Positions 23,439 to 35,700 are shown, counted from the first letter of the stretch. The stretch: DNA of 64,000 nucleotides from Chamaecrista fasciculata (GCA_003254925.1 QANZ01013408.1:235568-299567), one strand, 5' to 3'. A program made the numbers and translations. Notes: generated by a model from the sequence alone, not told the origin.

Positions 23439-23696
23439 TGTTAGAATTAATGCACATTAGTATGCTCATTTACATTATCATTTACGTGCTTAATCAGTGT
23501 AGATATTTTGTACAGCTTTTTGTCTTTTGTACACGTGTAAAGCCTTTTGTATTTTTTCCTTTTGCCTTTCTGTAAAGTTAGTTAGGCCTAGGGATCAGGG
23601 TAATATTCTTTTGTACAAATACCCTTTGTTTCAGCAATAATCATCATCTTTCTGAGCATTTCGTTCTGCCTCCTATTGCTTTTCTCTGATTTCTTA
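23439..23696 (+). repeat. 3' LTR of the copia element
   Basis: 258 bp, matching the 5' LTR with no difference that I can find, including the unusual ...TTTCTTA end. It is followed by the target duplication ATTAT. Confidence 0.93.
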
Positions 23697-23701
23697 ATTA
23701 T

Positions 23702-24027
23702 AATCTTAATATGATTGGAAAGGTTATTTTGATGTAATTTAAAATGTTGAAAATATTTTTCGAATTCTGTCATTTATCTTTAATTTGTTTTGAATTTTTT
23801 TATATACTCGATAAAGCAAGGGTCTCGATAAAGAAGAGGTATAACAGTCTTATATTTTAATTATTTACCAATTGATTTATTAATTTGATATAAGTTTAAA
23901 ATCTAAAAATTATTTTTTTTTTTCATTCTCTCCTTGCTTTACTTTCTTCAAAAAATTATTATCACAACCAATTGATATGTATTTATACTTTGAAATTTGG
24001 TTTCATTCATATTTATTATTTTTAATA
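23702..24027. other. AT-rich spacer, nothing recognised
   Basis: No gene or repeat boundary was seen. Confidence 0.5.
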
Positions 24028-24516
24028 GGCCAAAATCTCAAATTGGTCCTTGATATATGGGATAGGTTTCAAATTGATTCCTTATCTTTCATTTATTTTA
24101 AATTGATCTTATATGCTTTCATGATGTTTCAAATTAGTCCCAAAAATACTTTTGAGGGACAATTTGACCTTATTTGTTAGTAATTTTAACTGTGCAGAGA
24201 AAAAATACTTCTAGAGTTAAAACATGACTTCAAATTCGTCGCATTTGAACTTCAAATAAGAGATATATGATCAATTTCACTTGTTTGACCATGAATAGGT
24301 TATCTATTTTTGAGACTCGATTGGACTCTGTTTGTTGTTGGTCTTACAGTACTTGTCAAAAGAAACTTGTAGCTCTGAATTTGTTGCATTTGAGCTTGAA
24401 ATAAAAGAGAAATGACCTTATTAAGAATTTTTGGGACCAATTTGAAACATCAATGAAACATATAAGACAAATTTAAAACAAATAAAATATAAATGACCAA
24501 TTTGAGACTTTGACCT
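24028..24516. repeat. Diverged foldback element related to family A
   Basis: The ends GGCCAAAATCTCAAATTGG and (inverted) CCAATTTGAGACTTTGACC pair. The interior shares TGTAGCTCTGAATTTGTTGC and TTTGACCATGAA stretches with the family A copies at 2477, 29557 and 43601. It carries AATTGGTCC rather than ATTTTGGTCC units. No clear target duplication. Confidence 0.55.
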
Positions 24517-24598
24517 TTCTAATAACTTAATTTTAAAATAAAAATATTTACTTGTCCTTTTAAAACATATAGAGTCGCTACTAGTGTTAATAAAATGA

Positions 24599-25292
24599 AG
24601 AGGAAATCACTAACAAGTGTTTGGTGTAGCGGCTAGGCGAGCTACATCCTAGGAAGAGGACTCAAGTTCGATCCCTAGAGTCGACATTGTTAGGACGCGG
24701 GATAAGTCTCTGGCCATTTCCTCTCTGAGGCCCGAATGGGATTAATCTTCCCTTAGACCGTTACATGGATAGGCGGGGAATACCCATGACTTAACCCAAA
24801 AAAAAAAATGAAGAGGAAATCTACTATTTGGTCCCTCCTTTTTCACAGTTTTAACTATTTGGTCCCTCAAAAATTAAAAATGTCAACTATTTAGTCCCTC
24901 ATTTATCATAATCGTCAATAATCATAATCGTCGATTTGGTTTAATTATGCATCGTTAAAAGCCACTTTGGCATTCTAATCACTTAAACTAACCAAATCGG
25001 ACCAACAAACATAATTAAACCGGCCTAAACTTGGGTCAAACCCAAATATTTGTATTGCACGTGAAGCTTCCATAAGGCATAAACTATTGAATCATTCCCA
25101 AATCTCAAACCCTAGGTGGTCCCAAATAGTTAAATATGTGACATTTAACGTGTTACATGTGCACTTGACGGCCAGGTCATCAATGTTAGTAACGGAGATA
25201 GGCTACAGGGACTAACGAGTTGACATTTATAATTTTTGACGGACCAAATAGTCTATTTCAAAAATACAGGGACCAAATAGTATGTTTCCTCT
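24599..25292. repeat. Foldback element interrupted by a SINE near its left end
   Basis: The right end (TTTCCTCT, ending 25292) is inverted relative to AGAGGAAATC, which appears at 24599-24608 and again at 24812-24821 because the SINE duplicated it. AAAATGA at 24592-24598 and 25293-25299 may be the foldback element's own target duplication. The arms carry CTATTTGGTCCCTC units. Order of events: foldback element first, SINE second. Confidence 0.6.
24609..24804 (+). mobile_element. tRNA-derived SINE with 17-bp target duplication
   Basis: A pol III-type A box (about 24622-24637, TGGTGTAGCGGCTAGG) and B box (about 24665-24675, AGTTCGATCCC) are followed by a ~120-bp unrelated body and an A-tract. 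Perfect 17-bp flanking repeats AAAATGAAGAGGAAATC lie at 24592-24608 and 24805-24821. It is not a tRNA gene: there is no acceptor-stem pairing or full cloverleaf. Confidence 0.85.
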
Positions 25293-25381
25293 AAAATGAA
25301 AGATACCAACAAAGTTGGTAGATGCTTCAGACTTTTAAGTATGATATCTTGAGTTTGATCCAAGTTGTATATAAAAAAAAA

Positions 25382-25809
25382 GGGTAAATTACACTTTGGT
25401 ACCCTATGGTTTGACCCTATTTCACTTTGGTACCGTGTGGTTTGAAACCTGACACTTTGGTACCCTGTGGTATTCTCCATTAACACTTTGGTACCCTTTG
25501 GAGCTATTTTGTAATTTTAACCATGACAAATTTTGCAAGAATTACATATTGACCCCAAAAAATTTTCAAAAAATTACAAATAGGTCCCTAGATACATATT
25601 ATATAGGGACTAAAATGAAAACTTTTAAAAAAATGGGGTTAATATGTAATTTTTGCAAAATTTGTCATGGTTAAAATTACAAAATAGCTCCAAAGGGTAC
25701 CAAAGTGTTAATGGAGAATACCACAGGGTATCAAAGTGTCAGGTTTCAAACCACAGGGTACCAAAGTGAAATAGGGTCAAACTACAGAGTACCAAAGTAT
25801 AATTTATCC
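25382..25809. mobile_element. Foldback MITE, family B, copy 1
   Basis: About 428 bp. The ends GGGTAAATTACACTTTGG and CCAAAGTATAATTTATCC are inverted copies. The arms contain repeated CACTTTGGTACCCTGTGG units and the centre is AATTTTGCAAAA-like. Flanks are A-rich, so the target duplication is indistinct here. Copies with clear 9-bp duplications are at 42831-43210 and 48277-48695. Confidence 0.7.
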
Positions 25810-26337
25810 AAAAAAATTTATTGGTAGAGGACTAGAGGTAAAACTCGTTTCAATAATTTTTATGTCTCAAGGAAAAATAATCTCTAGTTGTCTGCTAAAA
25901 AGTACCCCATAATTCTTACCAAAAAACAATGAAGAATTAAGTTAAAGAAAAGAAAGTAAAGAAAAATCTTTAATATTAAAGATAAGGGCGTTGCTTATCA
26001 ATCAATTTCGTTGGGGATGAAAATAAAAATACGAGATATTTCAATTTCGAGCATGTGGTCCCATTTTCACTAAAATCCATTAACGTATCAAGTCTGCTTT
26101 TATAAAGGAAAAATGGACGTGATAATTAGCTTTTATCTTTATTCGCAGGTTGCAATAGAATCGGATAAAGTAGGGTCCTTAATTCCCTAATTCCCAATTC
26201 CTAATTTAGTATAATTATATATTATATTTTATCAGATTTAAAATAAAAAAATTATTTAAAAACTTTAAAATAATAAATAATAATACAAATGTATGCTGTA
26301 GATTTTGTTTATTGTATATGGACATGATAAACTTCGT
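25810..26337. other. AT-rich spacer, nothing recognised
   Basis: No gene, RNA or repeat boundary was seen. Confidence 0.5.
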
Positions 26338-27121
26338 GGCAGAAATACTCTTGGTACCCGCAATGTATGAGGTCATTTTCAGTTATACTCTTAATATTTT
26401 TTAGTCAATTATATCTCCATTGTTTCACATTTAAGTTAATTATACTCCAACCCGATATTTTTTTTTGTTTTAAAATCCTTAAGTTTCCATTATTTAGAAA
26501 TCTTCCATTCTCTCAAGATTTTTCTTTTACAAGAGTTCTTAACTAATTACATAACAATCTAGAATGTTTGTCATCTTTAACGAACTGGTCCTTGCAATTG
26601 AAAAACCCGAAAAATTTCTCCCCTTTAATTTTCACAGTTCCGACAACCACACGGAAACTCGTCGATGAACTTCGAATATAGAGAAATCGAGCAAAAATAA
26701 CAATAACTCTAGCTCCCGACGTTAACAGACAATCTCCGATGGCGGTGTCGTCGTGGTCGTCGAAATTGAGAAGTAAAGTAACTTCAAAATCCCTTTGTAG
26801 AGAGAGGCAAAATAGAGAAGATGAGTGAGAGAGGTAGTTTTAAGGGAAAGAAAAGGGATGAGAACGATGTAATTTAGGGGAGACCAGGAAGCTGAGAACG
26901 ACGAGGAGAAGGACCATGTCGACAGAAAACGAGGACAGAGTGGACGACGATGATAAAGTGTGGTGGTGATGTTTTAAGGTAAGAGAAGAAGGGTTGTTAA
27001 TGACTTTTAGGGACATGTTAGTTAAAGATGACAAACATTCTGGACTATACTATAATTAGTTAGGGATTGTGGTATAACTAAAATGGCCCCATACATTGAG
27101 GATACCAACATTACTTTTGCC
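26338..27121. mobile_element. Family E foldback element with a gene-like, GC-richer core
   Basis: The outer arms match family E (GGCAGAAATACTCTTGG at the left; CCAACATTACTTTTGCC at the right). A second, well-paired inverted block, ATGTTTGTCATCTTTAA at about 26565-26581 and its reverse complement at about 27022-27038, leads into a ~415-bp core (26593-27008) that is not palindromic and is GC-richer than the flanks. The core has an ATG in good context at 26739 (CTCCGATGGCGGTG) opening a 29-codon frame. This resembles a captured gene fragment (Pack-MULE-like), but the source gene is not recognised. Confidence 0.5.
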
Positions 27122-27621
27122 TAAAGATCATTTGTTTAGGTATGAATAAATGGATGAGAATTTTTACATATTTTTAAATGATCTAAATTCATGTCATAAA
27201 TCTTAGATTTTATAGATATTTATAAATTTTATTTGTTTAAAATTCGGTACTAGTTGTATAATGGGGTATAAATATAACATTCTTTGTAAGTGTTTCCAAA
27301 CTATATTTAGATAAGTAAATTTTGCGAATAATATATGAAAACTTAGTGGTTTTGGCATCCCCTAACTGTTACATAAATATTTCTTATAAACTTTTTTTGT
27401 TTGAGAATATTTTTTAAAAAAATTAAAATTATTGAAACATAAAAATTGCATTTATTATATATTAAAGTAACAAAATTTTGTTTTATCAAATAAAATTGTA
27501 TGAGGTTACTTAACTTCATGTCACTACTTTATACTCTTTTATACTAAATGCGAAATCTTATCTTATTTTAATATATAATTTTAAGGCAAGAAGGGACCAA
27601 AATTATATATAATAGAATAAA

Positions 27622-28042
27622 GGTAAAGTATATTTTTGGTCCCATAATTTTTATTCAGATCTCAATTCAGTTTTATAACTTTTTTGTTGCACTTTTGGTC
27701 CCATATTTTTTGCTCAAATTGCATATTTGGTTTCGTGTTGCACTTTTGGTCCCATATATTTGGTCAGATTATAGAATTGGTCTCATATATTTTGGTTAAG
27801 TTGCAGAATTGGTCTCATATCTTTGGGTCAAATGTAAAATTAGTCTCATATCTTTAAGTTAGGTGGGACTGACGAATGAACTTTTTGCAAAGATATGAGA
27901 CCAATTATGCAACCTAGCCAAAAGATATGAAACTAAAAGTGATACGAGATCAAATCTGCAACCTTAATAAAAAAAATATGAGACGAAAGTAAAAAAATAT
28001 TTCATACGTCTTTAATTTACAGGACCAAAGTACACTTTGACC
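27622..28042. mobile_element. Foldback MITE, family C, copy 1, perfect 9-bp target duplication
   Basis: 421-bp inverted repeat with arms of TTTTGGTCCCATATCTTT units. Perfect flanking repeats TAGAATAAA lie at 27613-27621 and 28043-28051. Five other copies lie at 30482, 33127, 37122, 38228 and 40702. Confidence 0.8.
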
Positions 28043-28051
28043 TAGAATAAA

Positions 28052-29547
28052 TAAATATTTCATACGTCTTTTTTTTTTGTTAATATATTTCATACGTCTG
28101 TAATTTACATTCTAGCTGGTAACATTTTATATTTTGGCCACACAAAGAAAAAGCAACATTCTAAATATTATCTAATAATTTAAATTTATACCATTGAAAA
28201 CATAAAATGAAGTCAACAAGTAAAATCTACAAATAGCTAAACATTTTTTTTTTGGCCAATTACAAATAGCTAAACTGAAGAAAAACAAATCACTTAGACT
28301 TAATTATTGAGACTTGATATTTTATTATATAATATAAGTGACATAATCAATGATGTAATTATCATCAAATAACCTAATAGTAATATGATCTATGTGGGAC
28401 CCAAGACAAGTTAGTTAAATGCTGATCTGTATTTATTTTAAAATAAACTCTTGTTGAGCAAGCAAAAATTATAATAAGCAAGTCTTAATTACTTAATTAA
28501 GAGAATGTTCCCAGAAGTAATGTAACAATACCAAAAAAAAAATTTTTTTTGAAGTATAATATTTTGTTTATTATACATGTTTTTAAATTTTAATTAAAAA
28601 TTAGTATCTTCAATAAATATTTTTTATATAAATTTTGAAATTTTCTATATATTTTTTCTTAATTTTTAAAAAACCTCATATAAGCCACATCAATATAGTA
28701 AGGCAAAGTGACCCCAAAAGTTTTTGATCGTGAGATACTTAAAATATATAAATAGAAAAAAAGAAAAAAAAATTATGATCAATTTTCTTAAATTAACAGA
28801 AGTCCTTTAATCCTTAGTTTTTTTTTTCAATTTTGTTTCGAATTAACGATTTTGGATAATATATTAATGATTTTCTTAGCTAGCAGAAGTATTTTATTTT
28901 TCTACAAGTAGACACATGCAATCGTAAGCTGAAGGATATAGATTGGTAAGTGAAAAATATCTCCGAATCAAGCCAGAAAATCTAATATAAAATAATTAAG
29001 TGCTTAAAGTATCTTCAAAAATAAAATAAAAAAATGGAAAGTAAAAAAGAAAAGGTTGCCAGGTTGGTCATATTTGACTTGTATCTTCCGTACACATGTA
29101 CAGTAGAATAATATTAAAATATTATTAAAATACTGATTAAGTAATAATAATATTATATTTTAAATTGAAAAAGGTAATTGAAATTATGATATTCTTTATC
29201 TTTTTTAAAAATTACTATTTTAATTTCACATACACTTTAGTTTATGCCTTTAAAATATTGATTAAAAATATGAAGTATCATTATGTTTAATGGTAGTAAC
29301 ATTGAATTTGGATTCCCAAAGTACTACTTTACTTCTAAAGCTTTTTTATTGTTATTAGTTAACTCCCTACATCTAGAAGCCTTATTTATTAAACGCTAAT
29401 TAATTAAGTTTTAGCTAATACCACATCCTGATGTTTTTAGATTTACTTATTTAGAAAGATAGAGAGCGAGATAGATGAATCTTCTAGAAGATTATGAATT
29501 TATCACTACGAAAACATGGAATTTCTTTCGTAAACTGAGAATAATCT
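28052..29547. other. AT-rich spacer, nothing recognised
   Basis: No gene, RNA gene or sharp repeat. Only simple A/T-rich runs. Confidence 0.5.
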
Positions 29548-29556
29548 TTTAGAAAA

Positions 29557-30093
29557 CGTTAAAGGATCATTTTGGTCCTAAATGTATGCTCAAATGTTCA
29601 TTTTGGTCCATTATGTTTCAAAATATTCAAATTAGTCCTAAATGTTAGCAAAATGATTCATTTTAGTCCTGAATGTTGGTAAAATGTTTCATTTTGATCC
29701 CAAATTATTAAATTTGGTCATATTTCTCTCGTCTCTCATTTCAAATTCAAAGGATTTGTTAAGAGGAACTAATAGCTCTGAATTTGTCGCGTTGGAATTT
29801 GAAACGAGAAAGATATGATCAACTTTGTTTATTTCACCATAAACGAGAGGTCTATTTTTAGGACTGATTTGACCTCGTTTGTTGACGGCTCCAACTGGAT
29901 AGAGAAAGTACTATTCGAGAACAATACGTTGCGATAAACTCGTCAAGTTTGAACTTGAAACAAGCCATATTCAATAGTTTGGATCAAAATGAAACATTTT
30001 GCAAACATTTAGGACCAATTTGAACATTTTGAAACATAATGGACCAAAATGAACATTAAAGCATACATTTAAGACCAAAATGACCCTTTAACC
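29557..30093. mobile_element. Foldback MITE, family A, copy 2, with 9-bp target duplication
   Basis: 537 bp, closely similar to copy 1 over its whole length. The ends are GTTAAAGGATCATTTTGG and its inverted partner CCAAAATGACCCTTTAACC. Flanks are TTTAGAAAA (29548-29556) and TATAGAAAA (30094-30102), matching at 8 of 9. Confidence 0.75.
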
Positions 30094-30102
30094 TATAGAA
30101 AA

Positions 30103-30481
30103 AATATACTGAGTATGAGATTTATTACTTTAAGTACTAAAGTAGTGTTTAGGAGTGCATTATATTGCATTGTATTTATATTTGGTCTTACTCACATTCA
30201 ATAATAAAAATAATTATTTATATTTCTCTTTTAAAAATGAGTCATTTATTTAAATATTATTTGAAATGCATTTCAATTAATACTCAATTACGATTTACGA
30301 GTATAACTATATTCAACTTAAACTCCTTCTATCCTCATTTTTATCCCATCTTCTCTAAGAAGTTCAAAGTAATTTGTTTTATATCTTTAAATTATTTATA
30401 ATATTTTTAAATGCTTATAATGAATAAAAAGAATGAGAAAATAATTTAAAAAATCTTTAAATCATTTATACAAACTTTTAA
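30103..30481. other. AT-rich spacer, nothing recognised
   Basis: Lies between two foldback elements. The 78-codon frame at 30165-30401 is A/T-rich spacer without domain features. Confidence 0.5.
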
Positions 30482-30898
30482 GGCCAAAGTGCACATTTGG
30501 TTTCATAACTTTTGCATAGGTCTCAATTTGATCTCATAACTTTATTTGTTGTGTTTTTTGTCTTACATCTTTTGCTCAGGTTGCATATTTGGTCATGTGT
30601 TGCACTTTTGGTATCATATCTTTGGCTCAAGTTGTAGAATCGATCTCATATCGTCTTTTGGTCAAATCGCAAAATTGGTCTCATATCTTTGTGTCAAGTG
30701 CAGAATTAATTAGTCATATATCTTTGAATCAGGTGAAACTAACGATGCGACTTTTTGCAAAGATATAAGACCAAAAGTAATGCGAGACCAAATTTACAAT
30801 CTGAACAAAAAATATATGACCAAAAGTGCAACAAAAAAAGTTATGAGACCAAATTGAAACTTGAACAAAAGTTATGGGACCAAAAATACACTTTGACC
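30482..30898. mobile_element. Foldback MITE, family C, copy 2
   Basis: 417 bp from GGCCAAAGTGCACATTTGG to CCAAAAATACACTTTGACC. Flanks AACTTTTAA (30473-30481) and AATTTTTAA (30899-30907) match at 8 of 9. Confidence 0.75.
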
Positions 30899-31238
30899 AA
30901 TTTTTAACAAACTCATCCAACAATCAATTAATAATAAAAATGCACTAGCATCTCTTAGGAAAATCAATCTCAAAGAACATAGCATCCCATAAAGTAATTA
31001 AATTATCTCACAAAAATACACTTTTTTCCCATATGATCAAGTTTCCCATGTTAGTGGGAAGAATCATGAACATATGTTGTACACCCCAACTGATCGATAA
31101 CTATTATTATTATTCCGCAATATAAATTAAAATATACTTTTTATTATTAATGAAGAACTCAAGTTTATTAATGAATGGAAATAATAATAATATTAATTAA
31201 TTTGAAAACTAAACTTAGCTAGATCTCAAGCCAATATT

Positions 31239-31506
31239 TGTATAAATATCTAATTTATTCCAAAAGAGCTCTCTAAGGAGAGAATTGCATCAATATATAT
31301 AGAGAGTTAAAAGGCTCTTTAACTAACTACTAATGTGAGACTTCAACATGTCCTCCTCACGCCCGGTATAAGAGTGTGAAGCCAACGGGTTACTCGTAGT
31401 CCACAGTAAAACTCATTCATCCACGAACCAGACTCTAATACCATGTAGAAAAATCTAACATATTCCAAAAAAACTTAATTTAACTAAATAATGTGAGACT
31501 TCAACA
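31239..31506 (-). mobile_element. TRIM (terminal-repeat retrotransposon in miniature)
   Basis: Read on the minus strand: a 63-bp LTR (31506-31444, TGTTGAAGTCTCACATT ... TCTACA), then at once a primer-binding site TGGTATTAGAGTC (31443-31431), a ~80-bp interior, a purine-rich GCGTGAGGAGGACA and a second, 110-bp LTR (31348-31239) starting with the same TGTTGAAGTCTCACAT and ending TTTATACA. No coding capacity. The LTRs differ greatly in length, so the copy is old. No convincing target duplication. Confidence 0.7.
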
Positions 31507-32788
31507 ATAATAGGTCCTTCCAATCCATACAATGAATTATTAACTACAGGAGTTTAAGTCATGATACACACACAACATATTACAAAAAGAAACCAAAGAA
31601 ATATTTGGGAGAAAGAAGAGAGAAATTACTATCGAGAATGAAATCTCATAGTGTGAAGTAGAAAAACAAAGTGAAGAAGATGGCCCCTATTTATAGAAGA
31701 AAAATGAGGGTGAATGAGTTCATTTATCCAAGACTTCACAATGAACCCTCTAGTTACTAGCCTAATAGAATCTCACATGGACATAAAAACTTCAAATTAA
31801 AAGACCAACAGTGTAGCGTATTCAAATATTCAATACTCTTCAGGTCATATATATATATATATTCAATAAATATAAATGTGATTCAATATTTCAATGTCAA
31901 ACTTCAATGTCAATATGCGTACGCTTCTAGAAGCCACCACGACTCTGCTCTTCTTCCTTGTGTAACGTGTTTCAAATTTGCCCTTTACACTTTGGTTTCT
32001 TAATTAAAACTGTTAATTTCTCCTATCTATTATTTATGCACCATAATTAAATATGATAGAGGATTAGAGGTGGTAATTGGCACATTTAACGAGATTCTTG
32101 ACAATCAAATTCATCACTTCATAAATATTGACGTGAATTGCTCGTCCAAATCGTTAGTAGTTTAATATTATTTAAATAATATTTAAAATTTAAAATTTTA
32201 TGATTGTAATTATTTTAATTGAGAAATATTTGCATGACACAAGTAAAATTGAATTAAGTCGGGATAAAATCTTAAATACCAAGTGAACAATTAAAAAAAA
32301 ATTCATAAATTCATTTGGGTTTTCTTAATCATTTTGTTTTAAAATTTTTTTCAGAAGAATCAATTATTCACAAATGATTAATTTTAATACTCATTTGAAT
32401 TTAAATAAAAAAAACATAATACATTATTCATACTTTATCTATGACTATCTCTACTACTAGGTATTTCATTAATTATTAGTGTGAAATAAGTTAATTACCT
32501 TGAAATATATAAGAAACAGTAGTATAATCGTGCTCTAATTGATTTATTTTTTACTTTCTAGACTTAAAGTCAAACTAATATATTACAAAATCATAATATA
32601 CATATGACTATATGACTAGATTCAAATAGAGTGTGCTTAACTGCTTATAAATTCATAAACTGTATGCCAAACAAAATTTCAACAACGTATTACTACTAAT
32701 CCAAAATTATGATTATTTTAACAAAATAATAACCCAACATGCATATTGATTAGTTAAGTACTAATTAAAAATTAAATAAAGTCCTATT
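31507..32788. other. Spacer downstream of gene B, with a promoter-like patch on the minus strand
   Basis: CTATAAATAGGGG on the minus strand (31684-31696), followed by CT-rich leader-like sequence, looks like a plant core promoter or part of an LTR, but no open frame follows. A short (TA)n lies near 31849-31862. The rest is AT-rich with nothing recognised. Confidence 0.35.
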
Positions 32789-35700
32789 CTATCGAGTCTG
32801 AAAATTGAAAAGCTTAATAGATACTGCAAAGATGAAAGCAAAGAGCAGAGCAAAGGCAACAACCACAATAGCAACAACACCTACAAAATCGTCTCTATAA
32901 CCAAAATAACTTGTCACAAAATCTTTCACTGTCTCATTTGTCTCCTCTATTGTGCTTGTTATGTCTCCAAATTGTGATGCCACTAATCCATATAAGGTCC
33001 ATGCCACTGGACTTAACCAATAGTACCATCTCCACCACACTGGAATCCTCTGCTCTCACCAAGAAAAACCCAAATAAGAAAGAATAAACTGACATTTTAG
33101 TCCCGAGATTATATATATTGATTGTTGGCCAAAGTGTAAGTTTGGTCTCATATCTCTTACTCAGTTTTCAATTTGGTCTTGTATATTTTTTTGTTACACT
33201 TTTGATCTTATATCTTTGAGTCAAGCGTAGAATTAATTCCATATCCTTTTTTGTTGCAAATTTGATCTCTTATCTTTGGGTCAGATGTAGAATTGGTCCC
33301 ATATTTTTGGGTGGACTAACGGTGAAACTTTTTGCAACGATATAAGACCAATTCTACAACCTGACCAAAAGATATGGAATGACCAAATCTGCAACAAAAA
33401 AAAGATGAGACCAATTCTCAGTTCTCACCTGACCCAATGATATGAGACCCAAAGTACAATAAAGAAAGATACTGGACCAAATTGGCAACCGAGCACAAGA
33501 TAAGAAGCCAAATTTTCACTTTGACCTATATTGTTTGATGGATCCTTATAGAAGTGACTTACAGGTCCTGGGATGATGAATCCTGAGAAAACATTCCACA
33601 TTCCATAGAAAGCAGAAGCAATGATTGCAGCAATATGGTGATTAGGTGTGACAGCCACAGTCATCATGCCATAGAAGGTGAAGCATAGTAAGGTGAAGTA
33701 CATGAAGAACAGATACCAAAAGAATTTGGCTGCTGTCCATTCAAATCCTATCATGGCATACACTATCACCCCATAGGTTATAGCTTGAGAAAGAACATAG
33801 GGTAGCTCTATTGCAACCTGACACCAACACAAAAAATTAGGATTATTATTCTTTTCACACTTTCATCAAACTAATTAGTACAAGTATTGCATCTCTAAGA
33901 GAAAATTCATAGAATTGATGGAAACCCATGTAAAAAGTTCTTACACAATTGTCTTGTTTGTTCTAACTTATCAATTTACCTGTGCAAATGCATAGGGGAA
34001 TGCTGAATACATTCCTGCTGCTCTTTCTCTGTAGAAAACAGCTCTTTCAACAGCTACCACTGGCTGCACAGAAATGGCATTTTGGACCCCAAGGAAGATC
34101 ACAGCATTGTACATTGAACCCATGGCATTAAACAGATCTTGTTTCTTGCTTCTACAAGATTTTCATAGATTATGTACATTGGGACCAAATTGAAAAGGAA
34201 AGTGACATTAACTGTGGGAAAACATAATTAAGGACAAAACTGCAATGCAAACAGGGAGTAAACCTACTTTTCAGTCCTTAAATTTGTCCTAAAACTATAT
34301 TTTAGTCCCTGAATATTGACGATACACGTTTTAGTCCTTGATTTTACAAAAAAAATATAAACTTTTTAGTCTCACAAATAATGTTTCAGAAACCAAATAG
34401 TCAATATTTTTTGAAAAATCAGGGACTTGAAAGTGTATTTCTAGTATCCAAAGACTAAATTTTAGTTTTGTGACAAATTCAAGGACTGAAAAATAGGTTT
34501 TCTCTGCAAACAAAGTTAATTTGTAGCTTACATTTTGGATCCAAGGTCCCAGAACATTGTTCCAAACACCAAACCTATGAATGCTGAAAACAAGAATCTC
34601 ACTGCAGTATATGGTGGATTACGCCAATATGACCAATGTTGTTTCCACAAGCAAGCCATGCATTGCATGAATAATGGCTGTGCATATTGGGTTGGAAAAT
34701 GAAGATCTTTTGAACCAGAAGCAGGCTTGCTCAGTTCTTCTATGAGTGCTTTATTCCTTCTATATATATATTAATAGGCAATTAATGTAATTAGTGGTTT
34801 CAACTTTGAACACTGAAAAAGAAGGAACAGATTTGTCTAAGTACAGATCTGTTAAATTATGTAAAGTGTTGTTTATAGATGATGATTATTGATGAGGAGT
34901 AATGCTCAATCCTTCTCTTTATTATTTCCATTCATTCTTTTTTCTCTTTCTTGTTTTTACTCACACTTTACATTATTCAGTCAGTCTATCACTTCTTCAG
35001 CTGATCTATTAAAAAAAAAATAATAATAATAATAATAAAGCGATAAGTGATGAATTTTCACTAATGAGATTATTTGAAACATTTGGATCCTCTATAATAC
35101 TCTACATGTGAAGTGCTAAGAGAGAAATGAACAGTTAGAGAAAGAAAATGTCAGTGAGACCCACACATCTGACATTTTCTCTGACTAACGGTTTCTTTCT
35201 CTCTCAACACTACACCTGTAATACACCATTGAGGATCCATGTCCGAAACTTACCTGTATAGTTGAGAGTTTTTGTATAAATCAGCAAAGTCAACACCTAA
35301 AGCCATTTCTTGGGCTTGAGTTGTAATTTCCAGCATCCAGGTTGCTGGGTTGTGCCCATCTTTGATTTTACTAACCCCTTCAATGCTCTAGATAAAAATC
35401 AATGATAAAAATATTATAAATCCACTTTAATAAGCTCAAATTTGAAAAGCACACCAAAACAATATTCACTCATGAGTTAAGTGTAGATTCATTTTACCTC
35501 AAAATACTTGATGACATGGTGGGAATGACGACCCAATGGACCAACATATATTTCTTGTCCTCCTTGCTTCAACAGTAAAAGCTGAGACAATTTGACCAAA
35601 ACCCAAAAAACAAAACCAAAATCTGAGATCACTTTCTGTTTTTTTGTTGGGGGTAATATGTGATAAAGTGTGTTTTGATGGTCATGATTATTTATTTCTC

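Larger units (their letters stand above)
18701..23696 (+). mobile_element. Complete Ty1/copia LTR retrotransposon
   Basis: 4996 bp with two 258-bp LTRs, a primer-binding site complementary to initiator Met tRNA, one uninterrupted gag-pol frame, a polypurine tract and a 5-bp target duplication ATTAT (18696-18700 and 23697-23701). By eye the LTRs are identical, so the insertion is recent. All coding domains are intact, so it is potentially autonomous. It lies between transporter genes A and B, in opposite orientation, outside any exon. Confidence 0.97.

Noticed and set aside
24622..24675. tRNA gene at 24.6 kb (and similar A/B boxes at 44.5, 50.9, 42.4 and 61.8 kb)
   Set aside because: Only the pol III boxes are tRNA-like. 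There is no closed acceptor stem, and each is followed by an A-tract with flanking duplications, so they are SINEs.
26840..27034. 64-codon minus-strand frame in the family E element
   Set aside because: It runs across the palindromic arm of a foldback element and shows no domain.
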